A stretch of 26,431 nt of DNA from an uncultured Opitutales bacterium (GTDB lineage Bacteria; Verrucomicrobiota; Verrucomicrobiia; Opitutales; Intestinicryptomonadaceae), in the NCBI GenBank assembly GCA_900548185.1, contig URJJ01000032.1, positions 1 to 26,431 of the forward strand, read 5' to 3'. Shown here in pieces: positions 7,901 to 14,959 of the stretch. The notes under the pieces are model-generated. The model saw only the letters and a program-made list of their open reading frames with translations. It was not told the DNA's origin and did no database searches. The stretch's first letter is position 1; every line of letters begins with the position of its first letter. The position numbers were made by a program, and so were the translations under genes.

Positions 7901-9701
7901 TTGCGATGAGGTCGGTATGGTTTGCCGGGGCCACGGTCCGCCCGGTTTCCAGGGCCTTTGCGACGGGAGAGGGAAGCGGGGAGCCGTCGGTGCAGCTCAC
8001 GATGTTGAAGACTTCCGAAAGCTTCCTTCCCAGGGCCTCGCCGCAAGAGAAGCCGGTCAGCTCCTCGGAAACGGGGTTAAACATGGTTATGCGCCCGTCG
8101 GCGTCGGTGGCGATGACGCCGTCGCCAATCGAGTTGATGGTCGTCTCAAGATGCTCCACGGCCCGGCGCAGTTCGCGGTGGGTCTTCTCAAGCTCCGTGA
8201 CATCGGAAGATACGACCATGACCATGTCCCTGCCGAAACGGTTTTCAGGCAGCTTTACAAATGTGGCGCGCCTCTTTGAATTGCCCCAGTCGTAGATGGC
8301 CGAAGCCTCCCCGCCCCCGCGCCGCACTTCGGCGATTTTTTCGGAAAACACCCCATACACCGAATCCGGGAGATCCCCGAGGGAAAATCCGCCGGCCTTT
8401 TTTACGATTTTATCGGCGTCCCCGGAATCCATGTGGCAGAAGCGCACCCTCCCCTCGCGGTCGAAAGCCGTGACTCTGAGCGGAAGCTTGCTGAATATGA
8501 AAGAGTAGCGCTCTGCGTAGCGGTAGCGCCTCACGATGGACACGAGCAAAAGAAGAAGGAACGCCAAAACCACGGCGAACGCTATTATCACGCTCTTATG
8601 GGCCTTCCACATGCCGGGAGGTGCGCCCAGGACCTCAAAATCCCCCGGAATTTGCGACCCGGGAATTTTGAACTTTGAAGCCAGGGGCCAGCTTATTTTT
8701 GAAACCGTCCCGCCTATGACCGGAATCATGGAGCCGATTTTCTCGCCGGAGAGGATTCGCTCCGCAATTTCAGCGGCGGTCTTTCCGTCCGCAGACCCCT
8801 TTGCCATCACCCCGCCCAGAACGTTCGGGTTTTCCATGTCTATAAGCGAAAATACCGGCCCCGGCGCCCGCTTTGCAACTCCGCCTATTATCGAGGCAAA
8901 GGACAGCGGAAGCTCGTTTTTTTCGCTGCGCCAGTTCGCATAAACCACCACGGAGCGCTTCGGCAGGGAGGAGACAATCTCAAACATCTCCGAAGTGGTG
9001 TGGTCGCGGCCGTTTATAAAGACGAGGTCGGTCCGGTTGAAATTCATAAGCGCGTCGCGGGCGTAGTTTTCAACCGCCACGCCCTCGTCGGACGAATCGG
9101 TTATAAGCGCAATGACGGAAGTCTTGGGGAAGAGCCCCATTATAAGCTCGATATTTTCAAGCAGCGGCACACGCTGAAGCACCGCAGTGCAGTTTGGGTA
9201 GTTCTTCAGGGAAAATCCCTCAAACTCAGGCAACCCGCAAAAGATTACCGGCGTGTCGCGCAGGAGGGTTCCGTACTGGCTTTTGAAGAGCCTTATGGCG
9301 GGGAGGTCGGATATCACGACAAGGTCGGGCCTGTCGCCCTTTATCTTCTCGATGCTGCGCTCAAGCATTATGTCTTCGGGCATGTCGCCGCTTGAGCGAA
9401 GGAAGCCGAGCTCCACGCAGTCTATATCGACTGAATGCTGCGAATTGCGGAAATGCGCGTTGAAGCCGTCTATCATTTCGCGCGTCCATTCGTAAGTGGA
9501 GGAATACGAAGCTATGAAAAGGATTTTTTTCTGCGGCGCGCCCCCTGCGCCCGAGTCCGGTCCGGATATGCCCCCATCCGCCCCGGCTGCAAAAAAGGGA
9601 AGAATAAAAAGCGGCGCAACCGCGATAGCGCGGCCCACCAAAGCGCGAAACATCTCAAAAAAGCGCGTCCGGCGCCGTCTAAAAAAACACCCCTTTTGCA
9701 T
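4965..9701 (-). CDS. Orphan hybrid sensor histidine kinase: ABC-type periplasmic sensor, PAS repeats, GAF, HisKA/HATPase, receiver
   Basis: A membrane-bound hybrid kinase of about 1,578 residues. Order, numbered from the ATG at 9701: Arg-rich N-terminus and signal-anchor to about 40; periplasmic ABC-substrate-binding-like domain 45-340 (starts KKILFIASYSSTYEWTREM); transmembrane helix 367-389; PAS-like units beginning near 404, 514, 650 and 777; GAF about 900-1050; a last PAS about 1075-1190 with a cysteine cluster (CSESFCRGRLKNCCHVKKC); HisKA with H-box SHELRTPLN (His1216); HATPase with N box NIVGNAVKFT and G boxes EDTGMGI and GTGLGLAIS; receiver about 1460-1578 with phospho-acceptor Asp1509 in MTDLWMPEI and the conserved Lys in LKPIS. 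All catalytic residues are present. The start is uncertain: ATG 9728 is further upstream, while 9701 has AGAGG ten bases before it; a third ATG at 9653 begins the hydrophobic segment. No separate response regulator or substrate transporter is adjacent, so the signal and output are unknown. Confidence 0.9.
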   Translation of the reverse strand: MQKGCFFRRRRTRFFEMFRALVGRAIAVAPLFILPFFAAGADGGISGPDSGAGGAPQKKILFIASYSSTYEWTREMIDGFNAHFRNSQHSVDIDCVELGFLRSSGDMPEDIMLERSIEKIKGDRPDLVVISDLPAIRLFKSQYGTLLRDTPVIFCGLPEFEGFSLKNYPNCTAVLQRVPLLENIELIMGLFPKTSVIALITDSSDEGVAVENYARDALMNFNRTDLVFINGRDHTTSEMFEIVSSLPKRSVVVYANWRSEKNELPLSFASIIGGVAKRAPGPVFSLIDMENPNVLGGVMAKGSADGKTAAEIAERILSGEKIGSMIPVIGGTVSKISWPLASKFKIPGSQIPGDFEVLGAPPGMWKAHKSVIIAFAVVLAFLLLLLVSIVRRYRYAERYSFIFSKLPLRVTAFDREGRVRFCHMDSGDADKIVKKAGGFSLGDLPDSVYGVFSEKIAEVRRGGGEASAIYDWGNSKRRATFVKLPENRFGRDMVMVVSSDVTELEKTHRELRRAVEHLETTINSIGDGVIATDADGRITMFNPVSEELTGFSCGEALGRKLSEVFNIVSCTDGSPLPSPVAKALETGRTVAPANHTDLIAKDGTRRHIADSAAPISDPSGRLQGAILVFRDVTREYDRRDEIISKNAILENAAEVSNMETFICNADFSVKRTTFSDRFDSSFWPLENGTAIPAEKWLIPEDLPDFKAEWRRLKSGEVSRIDLLYRSDYFGARKYFSMRVVRKEPGNGVGSVEYIGIIQDITKSKQDEFSLKDTTRLLSSILDNIPCSIFVKNHTRGGRYILANRFFREYVGMPGRAFEGLTDFDIFPPEAARSFIEDDERIVRGARILDRIEDVPNPDGSMRKSHTFKTSVLTESGDTQIIGISLDVTELVRAQERMRAYAEQERIINECLRIVLSGQGHDATANSILKAIGEGMGADRCYIFEFDDVAQVANNTHEWCAEGVASQISGLRGVAFSDMPALRAALLERRLVVTDSLSPDGTPGFAAAKKAPAPQGVKTLLAAGIWRRGRLGGFIGVDFVKSARAFTQADEGMIESAARIMELYDERRMDFETLEQSEAEKGMILESMKIPILLFDAAGNLVNINTAAEKMAGRNAARILAEPCSESFCRGRLKNCCHVKKCAATGMEQSVEFEHGGRTYLANAYPVFSKDGRIANIIESFLDMTDFYEGRRELEKAMEAAKAADRAKSMFLATISHELRTPLNAVIGYSELSQDGGISPAERIENLKNINLAASALLSLINDVLDLSRLEAGQMTIEKAAVDFSAIADEISGIFKFRARKQNISMSIDVPPSIPPLMLDPLRMKQVMINIVGNAVKFTDNGRVRVRASFEPSGEGEGVLSFSVEDTGMGISPDFIPRVFDPFERQPASGVRGSRLQEGTGLGLAISKRLVEQMGGGISVESAPGKGSVFTVRIPGVQVAHGWRAPVENGSGGDFERISGKIMIVDDVPMNLKVLSSLLKSMGAEVVACGSAAEAIDAAPREMPSIVMTDLWMPEIGGEELAERLKSDPATASIPIVAVTADTQTANARGLFSAVLLKPISRKKIAEAVAEARSASARG

Positions 9702-9760
9702 CGCGGAAAAGCCTCTGCGAGAAATCATTTTTACAAAGCGCCATTTGTTAAACCCATGGC

Positions 9761-9789
9761 AGTATCTTCCGCCGCGCGCCGACAGTCAA
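9761..9789 (-). promoter_or_regulatory. Sigma70-like promoter of the hybrid kinase
   Basis: On the minus strand, TTGACT (9789-9784) and GATACT (9766-9761) are separated by exactly 17 bases, with 5/6 and 4/6 matches to the consensus. Transcription would start near 9754, giving a leader of about 25 bases to the ATG at 9728 or about 50 to the ATG at 9701. Confidence 0.7.
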
Positions 9790-9864
9790 ACACATTTTAT
9801 GAAAGAGGCCAAGCCCCGCCAAAAAAGCCCGCACGCCGCCCCAAAGGCCGGCAGGGCCGGGAAG

Positions 9865-10104
9865 CTACGCCCCCGGAATGTTCTTTCTTATTATGTCGCC
9901 CAGCTCGCGCGGGTCGGTCTCCTCAAGGGCCTTTCCCCTGCGCTTGAGCTCCTCAAAGGTCTTGACTGCCGTCTCCGTCATAATTTCATGGGTTTCCTCC
10001 GTGCCGCCCACAATGGAAAACTGTTCTGCCGTAGTTATCCTCTTGTGCCCGTCCGAATCCAGCCCCAGCCCCAGAAGGCGCGCCCTGTCCTTTTTGCGTT
10101 CCAT
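9865..10104 (-). CDS. Small conserved-looking hypothetical protein, 79 aa
   Basis: I do not recognise a named family. The protein is charged and soluble, with no signal peptide, membrane segment or cysteine. It has a basic start (MERKKDRARL), a central GHKRITTAEQFSIVGGTEETHEIM stretch and a predicted helical C-terminal half rich in Glu, Arg and Lys (ETAVKTFEELKRRGKAL). The composition looks like a real protein, unlike the Arg/Pro-rich shadow frames around it, and the opposite strand shows no better gene. It starts 37 bases after the scpA stop and is followed by 136 bases before the next coding region's promoter. No Shine-Dalgarno precedes the ATG, but a -10-like TACGAT lies nine bases upstream. 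I have an impression of similar short proteins in Verrucomicrobiota, but this is unverified. Confidence 0.65.
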   Translation of the reverse strand: MERKKDRARLLGLGLDSDGHKRITTAEQFSIVGGTEETHEIMTETAVKTFEELKRRGKALEETDPRELGDIIRKNIPGA

Positions 10105-10113
10105 AATGCGTAT

Positions 10114-10140
10114 ATCGTAAAAAAAGCGTTTTTATGCCAA
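10114..10140 (-). promoter_or_regulatory. Possible promoter of the 79-aa gene, with the -10 next to the ATG
   Basis: On the minus strand, TTGGCA (10140-10135) is followed after 15 bases by TACGAT (10119-10114). The ATG is only nine bases further, so the transcript would have almost no leader. The 15-base spacing is short, which lowers confidence. Confidence 0.35.
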
Positions 10141-10141
10141 T

Positions 10142-11077
10142 TCAGAAATCCCGTCCTCCGGAGTTCGGCGCGCCCCCGTGCCCATCCACGGAATCAGGCA
10201 CGGCGGAAGCGTCCCCGGCGTCCGGGGCGCCATCAGGCTGGGAGCCATCCTCCCGGCCGCCATCAAAACCGCCCCCCGCGACGCCGGAGTCCCGGGAATG
10301 CTCTGCGGAAGGTTCGGGAAGCTTTTTCAAATATATTTCGCCGAAGGCCTCGTCCTGGGATATGTCGAGCCTGCGCAGGCGGGTAAGCTCAAGCACGGCA
10401 AGGAATGTCGCAACTAGAAGCGGCACCGTTGTGCGCCCCTTTTCAAAGAGGCCCGAGAAGCTGAATTCCTCCCCCTCGAGCGAGAGGATGAACTCCATGC
10501 GGTCCGATACCGAGACCTGCTCCCCCGTTATCTCCCCCTCTACGAGCTTTTCTGCAAGGCGCCGCAGGACGTTGTTAAAGGTGTTCCAAAGCTCTATCCT
10601 GTCCGAATTTTTGAGGGGGCGGCGCACCTCTGCGGAGTCCGAAAGGCTGCACGAACGCGGGATGCACGAAAGCCTCTCCTCTATCATGTCCTCAAGCGCC
10701 ATAGCGCCCTGCTTCACTTTCTTGTACTCCAAAAGCTGGCCGACGAGCTCCCAGCGCGGGTCGGCCCCGGCCTCCTCCTCCTCGCCCTCCTGCCCAGGGC
10801 GCTCGTCGGCAGGCAGCAGCATGCGGCTTTTTATGTACATCAGGGTCGCCGCCATGACGAAAAACTCCCCGGCTATGTCCAAAGACAGCCGCTCCATGGC
10901 CCTGAGAACGGAGAGGTACTGGCCCGTTATCTGCCCGATGGGGATGTCGTAGATGTCTATCTCGTTTTTGCGCAGCAGAAACAGCAGCAGGTCGAGCGGT
11001 CCCTCGAACACCGGCAGCTTTACGGAGAGCTCCGCAGCCCCCCCCAGAATTCCGTCCTCGTTTTCGGGAATATCCAT
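10142..11077 (-). CDS. scpA: Segregation and condensation protein A (kleisin)
   Basis: ScpA is the kleisin that bridges the SMC heads and ScpB in the bacterial condensin that organises and segregates the chromosome. Diagnostic is the N-terminal LPVFEGPLDLLLFLLRKNEIDIYDIPIGQIT (about residues 19-49), followed by the helical IAGEFFVMAATLMYIKSRMLLP segment. An acidic linker (GQEGEEEEAGADP) comes next, and the C-terminal winged-helix region VATFLAVLELTRLRRLDISQDEAFGEIYLK follows. The last 45 or so residues are low-complexity Gly/Asp/Ser/Pro, an extension beyond the usual ScpA end near 250-265. The ATG at 11077 gives 311 residues and starts 13 bases after the lptD stop. An in-frame upstream start at 11122 would overlap lptD and adds an unlikely Arg/Ser-rich leader. 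No Shine-Dalgarno is seen, suggesting translational coupling to lptD. scpB, the usual partner gene, is not next to it. Confidence 0.93.
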   Translation of the reverse strand: MDIPENEDGILGGAAELSVKLPVFEGPLDLLLFLLRKNEIDIYDIPIGQITGQYLSVLRAMERLSLDIAGEFFVMAATLMYIKSRMLLPADERPGQEGEEEEAGADPRWELVGQLLEYKKVKQGAMALEDMIEERLSCIPRSCSLSDSAEVRRPLKNSDRIELWNTFNNVLRRLAEKLVEGEITGEQVSVSDRMEFILSLEGEEFSFSGLFEKGRTTVPLLVATFLAVLELTRLRRLDISQDEAFGEIYLKKLPEPSAEHSRDSGVAGGGFDGGREDGSQPDGAPDAGDASAVPDSVDGHGGAPNSGGRDF

Positions 11078-11090
11078 GCGCCGGGATGGG

Positions 11091-13448
11091 TTAGAACGTG
11101 GCGAAGTTGAGGCGCGCGCCAAAGCTCAAGTCGTTTTCGCGGGTCGAGCCGCTGCGGAACGATATCTGGTATTCGATAATCCAGGAATTGCCGAGGCGGG
11201 TCCAGAGTATGTAAGCCTGGTCGGTCATTTTAGACAGGCGGGCGTCGTAGTGCCACCTGCCCATTAGCATGTAGTTTTCCGATATGCGGTACTGGGCGAG
11301 CAGGTAGTACTGGGATATTTCGGAAGCGAGATAATAGTTGCCGAGCTCCAGACGCCATTCGTCGCCGTCGCTTATGCGCAGGTAGCCGTTTATCTCGGCC
11401 TCGACGGAGTTGTTCACGTTGAGGCGGTTGTAGGCGCCGATAGTGAGCCATCTCGCCGGGGAGACGGAAACGTTCGCATAAAAGTCCGAAAACGAATAGC
11501 GCCGCCCGGGATTGGATATGTACGGCTGGCGTTCAAAGTTGAAATCCTGATACAGGTCTATGCGGGCGATTTCCCGGGAGCCGTACGAGCCGTCGCGCGT
11601 CTGGAACACGTTTTCAAGGCCAACGCGCATGGTGTTTGCCGAATACAGGTCGTCCACATTGCGCATGAGGCCGAGGTCGAACACGGACGGGTAGGAGCCG
11701 TAATAGAGGGTGTCAACCTGCTTTATGCGCGACTTGCCCTGGTCGGCCGAAGGTATGTAGCGGTACTTGACTACCGGGCGGATGTTGTGCCTTACCCCGT
11801 CGATTCCGAGCGTCTGGCTGCGCACCTCCCAAAGCCCCCATGCGTCCGCCTGCGCGTCAAAACCCGCCTGCCCCAGCATGCGGACATAGCTTCCGGAATT
11901 GTCGGCGGTTGAGCCGTAGTAGGTAAGGCGCCCGCCGAGTATCGGGGTGATGGAGCTCCATGAGTTCAGCTTGACCGGGCGGGAGAGCCCGTAGTAGGCG
12001 TCGAAGCGGTCGAACGAGAGGGTGTCGCGCAGCCCCTGCGGGGACGAGTCGCGGTAGTAGCCGTAAGTTGCGAAGAAGTTCTGGTATATGCCGGTATTTA
12101 AGACGGCGCGGGAGGGCATGTTGAACGTCGCCTCCGGAAGCCGCTGGACGGCGCTTTCCCAGGAGTTTGGGAGGAAGCGGGCGAATGCTGAAAACGAATA
12201 GAAGTCCCCCCGGTAGGAGGCTTCGGCGAAATTGTCCGGAACCTGGTCTCGGTCGAATATGCTTTCGCGGAAGTCGCGCGTGACGAACTCGTCGCTCCAG
12301 TAGTTCAAAAGGGACGTGACGCCTATGCGCTCGGAAATGCTTGCGCGGTTTTTCCAGTCGATGAAAAACCTGTCGCGCGGTATCGGCGCCCCGAAGGAGT
12401 TGACGCCGAGGACGCCGTCCGAGCCCTGGTCTGAAATATAGCCCGAGCGGAGCTCGCCGACGGCGCGGAACCAGTCGGAGGAATAGTCGTAGTCGGCCGC
12501 CGGGCCGAACAGCACGCCGCGCTTCGTATAGCCGTCGAGCAGCACGCCGGGGGCGACCGGCCCGAGCCCGGTGTAAAGAACCGTGTTCTGGATTCGGAAG
12601 CCGAAATCGCTGTTGTAGCCCACCCTGTTTTCAAATATAAAGGGCGGGCGTTCGAGGCCGTACTGCCCGTAATAGGGAACGTACATAAACGGCACGGGGC
12701 CTATTTTAAAAAGCGCGTCCTCAAGCTCCAGGTAGTCCTCGTCGGAGTCGTAGGAGATTCCGCCCACCCCTACGTTCATGGAGGCGAAATCCGGCTCCCC
12801 GAAATATATGGAGCTCTTCCCGGCCGAAATCATGCGCTTGTCGCCCGACACCCCGTCCGTCTCTATGAAAAGCGGGTTGGAGCCGAGGCGCACATACGCG
12901 GCCTTCATCGTGTTTTCCGACGACGAAAGCTCCACGCTGCGCGCCAGCACCCTCACCTTTTCCTGGGACATCCTGACGTCGCCCGCAGCCTTGGCGCGGC
13001 CGTCCTTGCTGTAAAATTCGATGACGTCCGCCTCGACTTCAAAATTCTTGTCAGTCAGGCGGGCGTTGGTTTTTGCCACGAATTTTCCGGTCTCGGTGTC
13101 GTAATCGAGCGGGGACTTGGCCTCGAGCTGCGGCGTCGCCCCGCTCAGGCTTGAAAGGTAGGACGAGCGGTATTTGCCCTCGCTTTTTTTCTGCTGGGCC
13201 GAAAGTTTTGAGGCGAGATCCGCCCTGCGCGCGGCTTCGGCCTTTTCAAACTCCTCCCTCTTCGCCTTTTTTGCCGCCTCGATTTTTTCCAGCTCGGCCC
13301 TTTCCTTCGCAGCTTCCGCAGCCTTCACTGCGGCGAAATCGACGTCTTCGGCGCGCTGGGGAACCTGGATGTCGGCGGCAGGAAGCGCCGCCGGAAATGC
13401 GGAAGCCGCCGCAGAAAGCAGAAGGTATCTCGTCTTAAAAAAATTCAC
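11091..13448 (-). CDS. lptD: LPS-assembly outer-membrane protein LptD
   Basis: LptD is the outer-membrane barrel that inserts LPS into the outer leaflet. Numbered from the GTG at 13448 (785 residues): signal peptide about 1-25 (FFKTRYLLLSAAASAFPAALPAA), then an unusual Ala/Lys/Glu-rich charged helix to about residue 95. An OstA/LptA-like beta-jellyroll domain follows at about 120-230 (ADVIEFYSKDGRAKAAGDV). Next comes the LptD signature KIGPVPFMYVPYYGQYG and a long C-terminal barrel of alternating aromatic strands ending in a terminal Phe (ARLNFATF). The whole protein contains no cysteine, so the disulfide-dependent maturation known for E. coli LptD cannot apply. An in-frame TTG at 13484 lies inside the presumed -35, so the GTG directly before the signal peptide is preferred. 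scpA follows 13 bases downstream, probably in one transcript. Confidence 0.9.
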   Translation of the reverse strand: MNFFKTRYLLLSAAASAFPAALPAADIQVPQRAEDVDFAAVKAAEAAKERAELEKIEAAKKAKREEFEKAEAARRADLASKLSAQQKKSEGKYRSSYLSSLSGATPQLEAKSPLDYDTETGKFVAKTNARLTDKNFEVEADVIEFYSKDGRAKAAGDVRMSQEKVRVLARSVELSSSENTMKAAYVRLGSNPLFIETDGVSGDKRMISAGKSSIYFGEPDFASMNVGVGGISYDSDEDYLELEDALFKIGPVPFMYVPYYGQYGLERPPFIFENRVGYNSDFGFRIQNTVLYTGLGPVAPGVLLDGYTKRGVLFGPAADYDYSSDWFRAVGELRSGYISDQGSDGVLGVNSFGAPIPRDRFFIDWKNRASISERIGVTSLLNYWSDEFVTRDFRESIFDRDQVPDNFAEASYRGDFYSFSAFARFLPNSWESAVQRLPEATFNMPSRAVLNTGIYQNFFATYGYYRDSSPQGLRDTLSFDRFDAYYGLSRPVKLNSWSSITPILGGRLTYYGSTADNSGSYVRMLGQAGFDAQADAWGLWEVRSQTLGIDGVRHNIRPVVKYRYIPSADQGKSRIKQVDTLYYGSYPSVFDLGLMRNVDDLYSANTMRVGLENVFQTRDGSYGSREIARIDLYQDFNFERQPYISNPGRRYSFSDFYANVSVSPARWLTIGAYNRLNVNNSVEAEINGYLRISDGDEWRLELGNYYLASEISQYYLLAQYRISENYMLMGRWHYDARLSKMTDQAYILWTRLGNSWIIEYQISFRSGSTRENDLSFGARLNFATF

Positions 13449-13456
13449 GCGATAGA

Positions 13457-13484
13457 CTTTTACGGATATTCCACTCCAAAACAA
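13457..13484 (-). promoter_or_regulatory. Possible leaderless promoter of lptD
   Basis: On the minus strand, TTGTTT (13484-13479) is followed after 16 bases by TAAAAG (13462-13457), then eight bases to the GTG start at 13448. Transcription would start at or next to the start codon. No Shine-Dalgarno is present, which agrees with a leaderless message. Confidence 0.4.
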
Positions 13485-13788
13485 GCTTATTGTTGGAGCC
13501 TACGGGGGCGTAGAAACGCCCGCCGAACCGGCGCCCCGCCCCACGCGCCCGGCGGCCTGCTGTCCAAGGGAAGCCGGGACAAACGCCGCAGCCAGGAGGC
13601 GGCGCCCCCTGCTGCCTAAAGGTCCGCAGGCCGTCAAATTCATAAAAAGGCCGCAATCCGAGCCACAAACCCAAAAAAATCCTAAAGACTGCGGGTTTCC
13701 AGCCTCAATCCCCCCCGCCCGATACAGAAAGACGCATCGGAGGCGGCGGCCGCCCCCCGGGAAGTCCCCGGGAGCCGGAGGGCAACGC
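13485..13788. other. Non-coding stretch between lptD and the reductase gene
   Basis: No convincing gene lies in these 304 bases; the open frames are Arg/Pro/Gly-rich shadows. A GC hairpin at 13608-13630 (CCTGC pairing with GCAGG, inner GCC pairing with GGT, loop TAAA) and another at 13756-13772 are the only structures noted. The part nearest lptD would carry that gene's upstream promoter region. Confidence 0.6.
13756..13772 (-). terminator. GC hairpin after the enoyl reductase gene
   Basis: CCCGGG (13756-13761) pairs with CCCGGG (13767-13772) across a 5-base loop, 16 bases beyond the stop codon of the minus-strand reductase gene. There is no T-run, so it may only protect the 3' end or assist Rho rather than be a true intrinsic terminator. 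Confidence 0.35.
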
Positions 13789-14775
13789 CTAAAACGACAG
13801 CATCACCTTGCCTGAACGCCCGCCCTCGGATGCCCGCGCCATAGCGTTTTTAACGTCGCTTATGGGATATACGGAATCGACAGGGGCGCGCAGGACGCCC
13901 TCCCTTATGAGGGCGAAAATCTTTTCAAACAGGGCCGAAACTTCGGCCTTTGAATGGGTCCGCTGCCAGTTGTCCCACCAGAATCCGCGCAGGCGAAGGT
14001 CGTTGAATATCAAAAAGCGCGTCGGGAAGCGCACGGGCTCGGACGTCATGGCCCCTATCGTAACAATCGTGGCGGACTTGCCCATGCATTTCATCATGTT
14101 TGAAACGCTTGCGCCGCCAATCTGGTTGAGGCCCAGCCGGGGAAGCGCACCGCCGGTTAGCTCCGCGAGCTTCTTCGGGTCGAAAGACGCCTCGTCAACC
14201 ACTACGTCGGCGCCGATTTTCCGGAGCCCCTCGGCGCGCCCGGCGGCGTTTCGCACCATGTTTACCGTCCTTATGCCCCTCGCGGCGCAGAGCTGCACCA
14301 TGAAATATCCGACGGCAGAGCCGGCCCCGTTTTGGATTACCCAGTCGCCGGGCTTCAGGTCTTCAAACTGCTCCAGTATGCAGAGGGCGGTCGGGGGGTT
14401 TATGAACGCCATTGCAAGCATGTCAGGCGGAAGGTCGGAGGGGAGCGCCATGAGGGAGTCCGCGCCGCAAAGCTGGTACTGGCGCCAGACGCCCGGCTCC
14501 TCGGGAATGCGGACGATGTCCCCCGGCTTCACCCCCGAGACGCCCGGGCCGACCTCCACGACTTCGCCCACGCCCTCACGGCCGGCCACTGCCGGAAGCT
14601 CGCGCAGGCGGCCGTAGCTTCCGCCTATCATCCCCAAATCGGATGGGTTCACGGATGCCCGCACAAGCTTTACGAGGGCCTGCCCCGCAGAGGGCCGGGA
14701 GACCTCGGACTCGACCGGGTTCAGGACTTCGCAGGGGTTCCCGTATGATTCATGAACGGCTGCTATTAATTTCAT
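13789..14775 (-). CDS. MECR-like 2-enoyl thioester reductase (zinc-free MDR family)
   Basis: A medium-chain dehydrogenase/reductase of 328 residues, most like the mitochondrial trans-2-enoyl-CoA/ACP reductase group (MECR/Etr1). These enzymes reduce 2-enoyl thioesters with NADPH. Markers are NPSDLGMIGGSYG, with Tyr54 at the catalytic-tyrosine position; LPAVAGREGVGEVVEVG; the nucleotide-binding NGAGSAVGYFMVQL; and the later LGLNQIGG and RFLIFNDLRLRGFWWDNW segments, which match the LNCVGG and FKDLRLRGFW positions of MECR. No zinc-binding cysteine set is seen. Start ATG at 14775; AAAGG lies about 11 bases upstream. It stands alone, divergent from a lipoprotein gene. It could be an alternative enoyl reductase for fatty-acid synthesis or a detoxifying quinone/enone reductase; the family assignment is firmer than the pathway. 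Confidence 0.85.
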   Translation of the reverse strand: MKLIAAVHESYGNPCEVLNPVESEVSRPSAGQALVKLVRASVNPSDLGMIGGSYGRLRELPAVAGREGVGEVVEVGPGVSGVKPGDIVRIPEEPGVWRQYQLCGADSLMALPSDLPPDMLAMAFINPPTALCILEQFEDLKPGDWVIQNGAGSAVGYFMVQLCAARGIRTVNMVRNAAGRAEGLRKIGADVVVDEASFDPKKLAELTGGALPRLGLNQIGGASVSNMMKCMGKSATIVTIGAMTSEPVRFPTRFLIFNDLRLRGFWWDNWQRTHSKAEVSALFEKIFALIREGVLRAPVDSVYPISDVKNAMARASEGGRSGKVMLSF

Positions 14776-14959
14776 GCTATAAAACGCCTTTCCAAATTTT
14801 TGCTGTCATCAAATCTTGTTTATCAGAAAAATCCCGGCGACATTAAGCCCGAAGCCCATGCTGCCGCGAGCAAAAAAGAGCTTGCAACGGCAAAAAATAT
14901 GCGGAAGATAGTTTTAGGAAACGCACTTGAGCCGTCCGCAACATCCAATCTCTAATCGC

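Noticed and set aside
13608..13630. Resemblance to the SRP RNA tip (GGCAGCAG with a four-base loop) on the minus strand
   Set aside because: The match is only the short hairpin. The conserved 5' internal-loop bases are absent, the loop is TTTA, and the outer stems of a 4.5S RNA cannot be formed by the flanks.
13435..13674. 79-codon minus-strand frame upstream of lptD
   Set aside because: It overlaps the lptD start and promoter and is Gly/Arg/Pro-rich with no ribosome binding site.
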